Shown in pieces: positions 1 to 6,801 of a stretch of DNA of 64,000 nucleotides. This DNA is from an uncultured bacterium (GTDB lineage: Bacteria > Oederibacteriota > PGYV01 > Palsa-1178), in NCBI GenBank assembly GCA_937889595.1, contig CALAOR010000075.1:47826-111825 (forward strand), written 5' to 3'. How positions within the stretch are numbered: position 1 is the first letter of the stretch; every line of letters begins with the position of its first letter. The notes beneath the pieces were generated by a model. The model was not told the origin of the DNA, made no database searches, and saw only the letters and a program-made list of their open reading frames with translations. The position numbers and the translations under genes are program-made.

Positions 1-25
1 TTCGATTGGATAAGACGAAAGTAAT

Positions 26-153
26 AATTCAAAATTAAAAATTCAAAATTTAAAATTATGGTCTATTGCTGCGGGCTTTGCCCTTGCAATATTATAATTA
101 AGGTCGCAAGGCGACTCCATAATTTTAAATTTTTAATTTTGAATTTTTAATTG
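26..153. repeat. Inverted pair of AT-rich heptad arrays
   Basis: Bases 26-61 are tandem 7-nt words of the type AATTCAA/AATTAAA, and 116-153 hold nearly the exact reverse complement. The pair could fold into a long hairpin around a GC-richer loop. Bases 1-305 hold no gene, only this array and the promoter that follows. Confidence 0.75.
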
Positions 154-172
154 CCCCTCTCCCCTTTTATTA

Positions 173-201
173 TTGACTTAAATATACTCTTCTTATATAA
201 T
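173..201 (+). promoter_or_regulatory. Sigma70-type promoter of the TCA cluster
   Basis: TTGACT at 173-178, a 17-nt spacer and a perfect TATAAT at 196-201. The predicted start near 208 gives a leader of about 98 nt, which contains a small hairpin (GGCAT/ATGCC, 257-271) just before the Shine-Dalgarno GGAGGTG at 294-300. Confidence 0.75.
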
Positions 202-305
202 CCTTTTTAGCTTTAACGCCGGCATTCACATACGCATGTATTTTCCTTATTATATATGGCATCTGTTATGCCGTTTGAACTAATTTCTAATTATGGAGGT
301 GTGCC

Positions 306-1706
306 ATGTCTTTGAATTACAACAAGAAAATAAACCTTTTTGAGGAAGAATTTTACCATTACGAACTTCAGGATGTCAAAGAGCCCGAACTATACAGGGA
401 TATGTTCCCCTATGACGAAGTGCCGCGTATAATTTTCAACCAACGCATAGTTCCCATGAACGTTGCCGAGAATATCTGGATCACGGACACCACGTTCCGC
501 GACGGTCAGCAGTCACTCCCGCCATTTAAGGTCGAGCATATAGTCAAGCTCTACGACTTAATGAACAAACTTGACGGCGGCACGGGATTAATACGGCAGA
601 CTGAGTTTTTCCTTTATACAAAAAGGGACCGTGAAGCTGTGGAGAAGTGCCTGTCCCGCGGGTACAAGTACCCGGCGGTTACCGGCTGGATCAGGGCCGT
701 CGAATCCGACTTTAAGATCGTAAAAGAAATGGGGTTAAAAGAAACAGGCATACTCACGTCGGTCTCCGACTATCACATTTTTTTAAAGTTAAAATGGACC
801 CGCAAACAGGCCCTGGAGAACTACCTGAAAATAGTGCGCGCGGCTTTGGATAACGGCATCATACCCCGCTGCCATTTTGAGGACATCACACGCGCCGACA
901 TATACGGTTTTGTAATTCCCTTCGCGCGCGAACTCATGAAACTTTCAAAAGAATACAAAATGCCCGTAAAGATCAGGGCCTGCGATACCATGGGTTACGG
1001 TATTGCCATAGCAGGCGCGGCTCTGCCGAGAAACACACACGGCATAATATACGGTTTGAACAAGCATGCCGAGGTCCCGTCCGAGTGGCTCGAATGGCAC
1101 GGCCACAATGATTTTTACCGCGGTTTGACCAATGCCTCGCACGCATGGCTGTACGGATGCTCTGTTGCCAATGGCGCATGGCTCGGCATCGGCGAAAGGA
1201 CAGGAAATACGCCGATCGAAGCCCTGATCATGGAATACCTTTCGTTCCGCGGCAGGACCGGCTTTGAAAAAATGGACACAACGGTAATTACAGAGATAGC
1301 GGATTACATGCACCATGAAATGGGCATAGAGATAGCTTCCAACAGGCCTTTTGTGGGGAAGAATTTCAACCTCACAAAAGCCGGGATACACGCTGACGGC
1401 ATATCAAAGAGCGAGGAAATTTACAACATATTTGATACGGAAAAAATACTGAACAGGCCCCCCATGGTCAGCATTACGGACAAATCAGGCACGGCGGGCA
1501 TCGCCTACTGGGTAAACAACTTTTTCAAGGTTTCGGAATCGGATAAGGTAACAAAAGACACCGAAGCCGTAAAGATCATCAAAACAGCGGTGGACAAAGC
1601 CTATGAAGGCGAGCGCACGATAGGGATTTCCGACGAAGAAATGATCGAATTCACGCAGAAACACCTGCCTGAAATTTACACAAAATATTCCAAAAACGCG
1701 GAGTAA
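306..1706 (+). CDS. Re-citrate synthase-like protein (HMGL/isopropylmalate synthase family)
   Basis: A 466-residue protein of the HMG-CoA-lyase-like TIM-barrel family. DTTFRDGQQS at residues 61-70 supplies the metal/acid motif, and HGH at 265-267 lies in the barrel's metal-binding motif. It is related to isopropylmalate and homocitrate synthases, but the next genes are isocitrate dehydrogenase, malate dehydrogenase, fumarase and aconitase, with no leu or lys genes. That context favours the Re-citrate synthase known from Clostridium kluyveri and other anaerobes, making citrate from oxaloacetate and acetyl-CoA. A good GGAGGTG site fixes the start. No ordinary Si-type citrate synthase lies in the window. 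A homocitrate or isopropylmalate synthase role is the main alternative. Confidence 0.8.
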   Translation: MSLNYNKKINLFEEEFYHYELQDVKEPELYRDMFPYDEVPRIIFNQRIVPMNVAENIWITDTTFRDGQQSLPPFKVEHIVKLYDLMNKLDGGTGLIRQTEFFLYTKRDREAVEKCLSRGYKYPAVTGWIRAVESDFKIVKEMGLKETGILTSVSDYHIFLKLKWTRKQALENYLKIVRAALDNGIIPRCHFEDITRADIYGFVIPFARELMKLSKEYKMPVKIRACDTMGYGIAIAGAALPRNTHGIIYGLNKHAEVPSEWLEWHGHNDFYRGLTNASHAWLYGCSVANGAWLGIGERTGNTPIEALIMEYLSFRGRTGFEKMDTTVITEIADYMHHEMGIEIASNRPFVGKNFNLTKAGIHADGISKSEEIYNIFDTEKILNRPPMVSITDKSGTAGIAYWVNNFFKVSESDKVTKDTEAVKIIKTAVDKAYEGERTIGISDEEMIEFTQKHLPEIYTKYSKNAE

Positions 1707-1709
1707 ACA

Positions 1710-2912
1710 ATGGCTGAAAAAATCACATTAAACGAAAAAAATGAACCAGTAGTGCCGGAAAACCCGATAGTGGCATTCATAGAAGGCGACGGCATAGGGC
1801 CGGATATATGGAAGGCCACGCAGGGAGTAGTTGACGGGGCTGTCGCGAAAGCTTATAACGGCTCGCGCAAAATCGAATGGAAGGAAATATATGCCGGGGA
1901 AAAAGCAAACCAGAAGTTCGGCACTTATCTTCCTGAAGAGACCATAGAAGCGATCAAGGAATATGTGGTTTCGATAAAAGGGCCGCTTACCACGCCTATC
2001 GGCGGCGGGATCAGGTCGCTTAACGTAACCTTGAGGCAGAGGCTTGACCTTTATGCCTGCGTAAGGCCCGTCAGGTATTTTACAAATGTCCCCTCGCCTG
2101 TCAAGCACCCGGAAAAACTCAACATAATTATTTTCAGGGAAAATACCGAGGACGTATATGCCGGCATAGAGTGGGAGGCGGGTTCGGCTGAAGCCAAAAA
2201 GATCATCTCTTTCATCAATGATAATTTTAACAAATCAATACTCTCAGGGAGCGGCATCGGCATCAAACCCATGAGCGAATTTGGCTCGCGCAGGCTCATG
2301 AGGATGGCGCTGCAGTATGCCGTTAAAAACAAAAAAAGATCGATCACAATAGTCCACAAGGGAAACATCATGAAATACACGGAAGGCGCGTTCGCGAAAT
2401 GGTGCTATAAGGAAGCGGAAGAAAATTTCCGCGACGTTGCCATAAAAGAATCCGACGTAAAACCCGGCGTGCCGGTTGAAGGTAAGATAATAGTCAAAGA
2501 CAGGATAGCTGACGCCATGTTCCAGCAGATACTGCTGCGGCCCGACGAATATGAAGTCCTGGTAACCCCGAATTTAAACGGTGATTATTTATCCGACGCT
2601 GCCGCGGCGCAGGTCGGGGGATTAGGCATCGCGCCCGGCGCCAATATAGGTAAATATGCCATGTTTGAAGCCACACATGGCACGGCCCCGAAATACACGA
2701 ATCTGGATAAGATCAATCCGGGCTCCCTGATACTTTCAGGCGTCATGATGCTTGAACACATGGGCTGGATAGAGGCCGCAAAGCTTATCATAAGCGGCCT
2801 TGAAAAAACATTCCTGCAGAAGTTCGTAACATATGATATGGCCCGCCAGATGGAAGGCGCGACGGAAGTAAAGTGTTCGGAGTTCGGGCGGAAGATAGTG
2901 GAGAACATGTAA
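1710..2912 (+). CDS. icd: Isocitrate dehydrogenase, NADP-type
   Basis: 400 residues, the usual length for a bacterial homodimeric [14 protein letters not shown] (25-34) is the N-terminal signature. S103, N105 and R109 in SLNVTLRQR form the substrate site. [12 protein letters not shown] is the central conserved segment. [17 protein letters not shown] near the C-terminus has the Lys-Tyr pair that contacts the NADP 2'-phosphate in E. coli ICDH, so NADP is predicted. It begins three bases after the citrate synthase stop, so the two are co-transcribed. It converts isocitrate to 2-oxoglutarate, giving an oxidative route to glutamate. Confidence 0.93.
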   Translation: MAEKITLNEKNEPVVPENPIVAFIEGDGIGPDIWKATQGVVDGAVAKAYNGSRKIEWKEIYAGEKANQKFGTYLPEETIEAIKEYVVSIKGPLTTPIGGGIRSLNVTLRQRLDLYACVRPVRYFTNVPSPVKHPEKLNIIIFRENTEDVYAGIEWEAGSAEAKKIISFINDNFNKSILSGSGIGIKPMSEFGSRRLMRMALQYAVKNKKRSITIVHKGNIMKYTEGAFAKWCYKEAEENFRDVAIKESDVKPGVPVEGKIIVKDRIADAMFQQILLRPDEYEVLVTPNLNGDYLSDAAAAQVGGLGIAPGANIGKYAMFEATHGTAPKYTNLDKINPGSLILSGVMMLEHMGWIEAAKLIISGLEKTFLQKFVTYDMARQMEGATEVKCSEFGRKIVENM

Positions 2913-3030
2913 GGCAGTCTCAGTAGTCAAACCGGTCTAAAACGGCTCAATGTTAAGGTTTGTTTTCCCTGTTGGGACTTCTGAGATCATTGAGATTAAC
3001 GAAATAAAAAAAATTAGGAGTTCACAACCA

Positions 3031-3963
3031 ATGAAAACCAAGATAGGCATCATCGGCGCAGGCAACGTCGGCGCCACTACGGCACACATCGCGCTTATGA
3101 AAGACCTCGGTGACATATACCTGCTGGACATAGCAGCCGACATGGCCCGGGGCAAGGCAATCGACTTGAACCAGTCAAAGTTCCTTTTTGATTCGGACGC
3201 CAAGGTTGAAGGCGGGGACGACTATTCCAGGATTAACGAGTGCGATATCATCGTCGTGACAGCGGGACTCGCGAGGAAACCCGGCATGACAAGGGACGAC
3301 CTGCTTTTTAAAAATTTTGACATTATAAAGGACATATCCATTAAGATAAAGCTGTCCCAGAAAAGCCCCATTGTAATAGTTGTTTCCAATCCTCTTGATG
3401 TCATGGCTTACACGGCCTGGAAAGTAACAGGCTTCCCTAGAAACAGGGTGCTTGGCATGGCCGGGATTTTGGACACCTACAGGTTTTATCATTTCCTTCA
3501 GAATAAGTTTGAAGTTCCGAGCAGGTATGTAGAATCCATGATCCTGGGTTCGCACGGCGACACCATGGTTCCCCTGCTCTCACACACAAAGGTGGCGGGC
3601 AAAGACCTGACTTCAAGGCTTTCCCAGGATGAAGCGATTGCTTTGGCCGACAGCGCGCGTAACGGCGGCGCCGAAATAGTCGCGCTTTTAAAAACAGGGA
3701 GCGCTTACTACGCTCCCGCAGCATCGGTGGTCAGGATGCTTGAAAGCATCATATCAGGCAGAAAAGGCACTATTCCCTGCTCGGTCCTTGCCGAAGGCGA
3801 ATACGGCTATAGGGACCTGTTTTTAGGGCTGCCTGTTACCTTAGGTCCGGCCGGACTGCAGAAAATAATAGAATTAAAAATGACCGATCCCGAGAAAAAA
3901 CAACTCGACGATTCAGCCGCGGCCATTAAAGAACAGATCAATAAAATAAAAGACAAAATTTAA
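3031..3963 (+). CDS. mdh: Malate dehydrogenase, LDH-like type
   Basis: 310 residues. The start at 3031 is chosen because AGGAG lies at 3016-3020 and the GAGNVGA nucleotide loop begins a few residues in; an upstream ATG at 2950 would add an atypical extension. An acidic residue after beta-2 (LLDIAAD) points to NAD. The specificity loop reads ARKPGMTRDD; Arg there distinguishes malate from lactate dehydrogenases, which carry Gln. The catalytic His is in GSHGDTMVPL. It interconverts malate and oxaloacetate, feeding the citrate synthase two genes upstream. The 118-bp gap from icd contains no clear terminator. Confidence 0.92.
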   Translation: MKTKIGIIGAGNVGATTAHIALMKDLGDIYLLDIAADMARGKAIDLNQSKFLFDSDAKVEGGDDYSRINECDIIVVTAGLARKPGMTRDDLLFKNFDIIKDISIKIKLSQKSPIVIVVSNPLDVMAYTAWKVTGFPRNRVLGMAGILDTYRFYHFLQNKFEVPSRYVESMILGSHGDTMVPLLSHTKVAGKDLTSRLSQDEAIALADSARNGGAEIVALLKTGSAYYAPAASVVRMLESIISGRKGTIPCSVLAEGEYGYRDLFLGLPVTLGPAGLQKIIELKMTDPEKKQLDDSAAAIKEQINKIKDKI

Positions 3964-3981
3964 GAGTTTAAGGGGCATTAA

Positions 3982-4821
3982 ATGAGGCTTATTAAATGCG
4001 AGAAAATCACGGGTGTTGTTGAAAGGATGGTAATTGACGCCAATCATTACCTGCCATATGACATATTTAACTGCATGAAAGACGCGGCTGATAAGGAAAC
4101 TACAAAAAAACCCAAAACAATACTTTATAAGATCCTTGAGAACCATAAAATAGCCAAAAAAGGGACATATCCGCTCTGCCAGGATACCGGCATTGCTGTT
4201 GTCTTTCTTGAAGTCGGCAACGAGACTGCGACTGACGGCGACATATATAAGGCCGTTAATAAAGGCGTGGAAGCCGGCTATTCAAAAGGTTTTTTGAGGA
4301 AATCCATGGCAGACCCCTTAACCCGTGAAAATACCGGGACAAACACCCCGGCCATAATACATACAAAACTTGTCAAGGGCCCGCATATTAAAATATCGCT
4401 CATGACCAAAGGCGCGGGCGCTGAAAATAAATCAGCCTTGAAAATGCTGAACCCATCGGATGGCATTGAAGGGATAAAAAAATTTGTCATTGAAACAGTC
4501 AAAAAAGCCGGGGCCTCCGCCTGCCCGCCTTTTGTTATCGGGATCGGCATAGGCGGCAACATGGAAACATGCGCCCTGCTTGCCAAAAAATCCCTTATGC
4601 GCGAACTGGACGATTATAACAAAAGCGACAAGAACGCGGCAAAACTGGAGAACGAACTTTTTAAGGAAATAAACAGATTAAACATAGGCCCGCTCGGATT
4701 CGGCGGCGACACGACTGCGCTCGGCGTAAAAATTGAAACAAAGCCGTGCCATATAGCCAGCCTCCCTGTCGCCGTCAATATTCAGTGCCATTCGTCAAGG
4801 CATAAGACGTTTACGATTTAA
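3982..4821 (+). CDS. Class I fumarate hydratase, alpha subunit
   Basis: 279 residues, matching the N-terminal half of iron-dependent class I fumarases (Fumerase family, PF05681). C66 (LCQDTG), C181 (SACPPF) and C269 (IQCHSSRH) are placed to hold an oxygen-labile 4Fe-4S cluster. MTKGAGAENKS and the GIGIGG stretch are family signatures. It lies 18 bp after mdh in the same direction, with the beta subunit next, so it should hydrate fumarate to malate. The family also includes L-tartrate dehydratase, but the TCA neighbours favour fumarase. The two-subunit, oxygen-sensitive form fits an anaerobe. Confidence 0.9.
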   Translation: MRLIKCEKITGVVERMVIDANHYLPYDIFNCMKDAADKETTKKPKTILYKILENHKIAKKGTYPLCQDTGIAVVFLEVGNETATDGDIYKAVNKGVEAGYSKGFLRKSMADPLTRENTGTNTPAIIHTKLVKGPHIKISLMTKGAGAENKSALKMLNPSDGIEGIKKFVIETVKKAGASACPPFVIGIGIGGNMETCALLAKKSLMRELDDYNKSDKNAAKLENELFKEINRLNIGPLGFGGDTTALGVKIETKPCHIASLPVAVNIQCHSSRHKTFTI

Positions 4822-4825
4822 AAAA

Positions 4826-5008
4826 TTGTTCTCTGTTCTGTGTTCTGTGTTCTATGTTCTGTGTTCTATGTTCTATGTTCTGTGTTCTATGTTCTGTGTT
4901 CTATGTTCTGTGTTCTCTGTTCTTTGTTCTGTGTTCTGTGTTAAAACGAACATAGAACATAGAACATAGAACATAGAACAGAGAACAGAGAACAGAGAAC
5001 AGAAAACA
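4826..5008. repeat. Opposed GTTCTRT heptad arrays between fumarase genes
   Basis: About sixteen copies of GTTCTRT run from 4826 to 4942; after a few bases the complementary AYAGAAC word runs from 4949 to 5008. The two arms can pair into a very long hairpin in the mRNA between the alpha and beta subunit genes. The beta-subunit SD (AAGGAG, 5012-5017) starts right after the array. Confidence 0.85.
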
Positions 5009-5023
5009 AACCCAAGGAGTTTT

Positions 5024-5560
5024 ATGAAAAGGATCACAGCACCGTTAGACGCAGAAACCATAGATGACCTGGAAGTCGGGGATGAAGTGCTCATATCCGG
5101 CGTAATATACACCATGCGCGACGCGGCGCATGCAAAAGTTGTTGAAATAATCAAAAAAAACGGCAAGCTCCCTTTTGACCTGCAAAACCAGGTCATATAC
5201 TATTGCGGCCCGACTCCCACAAAGGAAGGCAATGTAATCGGGTCCTGCGGCCCGACCACATCGTCAAGGATGGATGTATTCACCCCCCTCCTGCTTGAAC
5301 ACGGATTAAAAGGCATGATAGGAAAAGGCGAACGCTCTGTCGCGGTCAAAGACGCCATTGAAAAGTACGGCGCCGTGTATTTTTCAGCAATGGGCGGCCT
5401 TGGCGCGGAATACGCCAGGGATGTAAAAAAATCAGATGTCATAGCTTTCCCCGAGCTTGGGCCGGAAGCCATATACAAAATGGAAATAGAGGATTTCTAC
5501 GCGGTTGTTATAAACGACGCGAAGGGGAACGATTTTTTCGTTATAAACCAATACAATTGA
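5024..5560 (+). CDS. Class I fumarate hydratase, beta subunit
   Basis: 178 residues, matching the C-terminal half of class I fumarases (Fumerase_C, PF05683). The N-terminus PLDAETIDDLEVGDEVLISG and the central YYCGPTP, GSCGPTTSSRMD and GKGE motifs are characteristic. It needs the alpha subunit for activity. The start is set by AAGGAG at 5012-5017. It is the last gene of the first TCA block: a heptad-repeat hairpin follows the stop and a convergent TetR gene comes next. The 200-bp separation from its partner, filled with opposed repeats, is unusual for subunits needed in equal amounts. Confidence 0.9.
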   Translation: MKRITAPLDAETIDDLEVGDEVLISGVIYTMRDAAHAKVVEIIKKNGKLPFDLQNQVIYYCGPTPTKEGNVIGSCGPTTSSRMDVFTPLLLEHGLKGMIGKGERSVAVKDAIEKYGAVYFSAMGGLGAEYARDVKKSDVIAFPELGPEAIYKMEIEDFYAVVINDAKGNDFFVINQYN

Positions 5561-5561
5561 A

Positions 5562-5667
5562 AAACGAAATTACTAATTACTAATGACTAATTACAAATTA
5601 AACCTCACGACAACCCGCTCTTTGTGGTTTTCCTTAATTAGTAATTAGTAATTGCTAATTAGCAATT
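5562..5667. repeat. Inverted TTACTAA heptad arrays between convergent genes
   Basis: AATTACT words occupy 5562-5603 and their complement (TAATTAG words) 5634-5667. They sit exactly between the ends of fumarase beta (+) and the TetR gene (-), and the last repeat reaches the TetR stop. The hairpin could terminate both transcripts, although no clean GC stem with a U-tract is present. Confidence 0.7.
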
Positions 5668-6236
5668 GCCTTATTTGTTATCCCGGTCAGAAATATTTTC
5701 AGCATTATCCCGACTTTTCTCTCCACTTCCACGGGGGTTTCAAGCGCCAGCTGATACTCCATGCCTTTGATGGCCTGTACAATTACAAAAGCGGCGAAGT
5801 CCGGGTCTTCGATCCGGAACAAATTCTTTTCCACCCCTTCTTTTATAAACTGCGTTATATTCCCCATTTCAAAATCCCGGTATTTCTCATAAGCTTTTCT
5901 TATGTATCCGTAATAATCTATGTAATCTTTTCTGAACATCTGATAAAACCCCGAGAACCTTGACATAAACTTCATACGACCCATGATATAGGCCGCCAGT
6001 TTTTTGTCAGGCGTGCTTTCGGCCGCAACCAGTTTCTCAAGTTCTTTTTTTATCTCATCCATATCCTGTTCAATTATCAGGCAGTAAATCTGCTCTTTTG
6101 AATCAAAATAATGGTATATGGTCCCTTTTCCTATGTGCGCCTCTTTAGCCACGTCGTCCATGGTGGTATCGGTCAATCCGTTCCTGGCGAACAACTTTTT
6201 CGCGACCCTAAAAATAAGGTCTCTTGTTCCTTTCAT
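5655..6236 (-). CDS. TetR/AcrR-family transcriptional regulator
   Basis: 193 residues. Residues 1-50 form a typical TetR helix-turn-helix (MDDVAKEAHIGKGTIYHYF); the helical remainder is the ligand/dimer domain. It is convergent with the fumarase genes and divergent from aconitase. AAGGAG precedes the ATG. Its promoter overlaps a palindrome (6263-6285), suggesting autorepression. The ligand is unknown; position suggests, but does not show, control of the TCA genes or of a fatty-acid or drug response. The DNA-binding call is firm, the target is not. Confidence 0.88.
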   Translation of the reverse strand: MKGTRDLIFRVAKKLFARNGLTDTTMDDVAKEAHIGKGTIYHYFDSKEQIYCLIIEQDMDEIKKELEKLVAAESTPDKKLAAYIMGRMKFMSRFSGFYQMFRKDYIDYYGYIRKAYEKYRDFEMGNITQFIKEGVEKNLFRIEDPDFAAFVIVQAIKGMEYQLALETPVEVERKVGIMLKIFLTGITNKAIAN

Positions 6237-6262
6237 GAAATACTCCTTTTAATTCTGGTTTT

Positions 6263-6285
6263 CGACTATTTTTAAATAATAGTCG
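6263..6285. promoter_or_regulatory. Putative TetR operator
   Basis: Arms CGACTATT and AATAGTCG form a perfect inverted repeat around a 7-nt AT spacer. It covers the -10 box of the tetR promoter. Confidence 0.6.
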
Positions 6286-6304
6286 GTTTTCGAATGAAAG
6301 TCAA
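6276..6304 (-). promoter_or_regulatory. Promoter of the tetR gene
   Basis: On the minus strand TTGACT (6304-6299), 17 nt, then TATTAT (6281-6276). The -10 lies inside the palindrome, so a bound repressor would block RNA polymerase. Confidence 0.65.
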
Positions 6305-6369
6305 TATGTTTATGAATCTCGAAAAACGCTATAGCCTTTGATATAGAACCACTGCGATTTCAGAATACA

Positions 6370-6580
6370 CCTATATACAACCACTATTGTGATTTTACAA
6401 ATAGAACAAATATGTTTATATGTGTTTTTTAGAACTCGTAGAGAGGGGGCTTGTCCCCCTCTAAAATGCTGGCCCCAGTTATCCGCCCAGCCCAGATTGA
6501 GAAGGGGACGAGCCCCTTCTCTACGAAAATCGTTTTGTTTATAACTATTGTGTTTAGTTACAATAGTGGTTGTATATAGG
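6370..6580. repeat. Nested palindromic element enclosing two REP hairpins
   Basis: Perfect 21-bp inverted repeats (6370-6390 and 6560-6580) enclose a REP-like pair: GTAG plus an AGAGGGGG hairpin at 6438-6462 (+), and the same type inverted at 6499-6524 (-). A third GTAG hairpin on the minus strand follows at 6583-6606. The layout suggests a MITE-like or BIME-like insertion in the tetR-aconitase gap, which holds no gene. Confidence 0.75.
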
Positions 6581-6670
6581 ATGGCCGAATTATATTCGGC
6601 CACTACAGGCCTGTATGGTTTTAGTGTCGTGTCGTTTTGTTTTGTTTTTGCATTTGCGTAGCCGCACCCC

Positions 6671-6687
6671 TGTGAAGCCAATTCACA
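6671..6687. promoter_or_regulatory. TGTGAA/TTCACA inverted repeat upstream of aconitase
   Basis: TGTGAA-N5-TTCACA, centred about 70 bp before the predicted aconitase start site. The arms match the CRP/FNR-family half-site TGTGA, but the N7 gap between half-sites is one base longer than the CRP consensus. The same arms occur at 16040-16059. Confidence 0.4.
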
Positions 6688-6713
6688 AAATGAAAAAATA
6701 TGTAAAAAATATG

Positions 6714-6742
6714 TTTACAATTTTCCTCTTTTATCTTAATAT
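6714..6742 (+). promoter_or_regulatory. Promoter of aconitase
   Basis: TTTACA at 6714-6719, 17 nt, TAATAT at 6737-6742. The predicted start near 6749 leaves a leader of about 53 nt ending in the AAGGAG ribosome-binding site. Confidence 0.65.
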
Positions 6743-6801
6743 TATTTGCCCGGTATCATTTGTCCGGATAATCATTGAAAAACAAACCCAAGGAGAACGC
6801 G

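Noticed and set aside
945..1391. Minus-strand open frame within the citrate synthase gene
   Set aside because: It is the complement of a conserved enzyme; no SD and no protein family.
4873..5196. Minus-strand open frame across the heptad array
   Set aside because: Its residues are simple translations of the GTTCTRT repeat and the fumarase beta complement; no SD or family.
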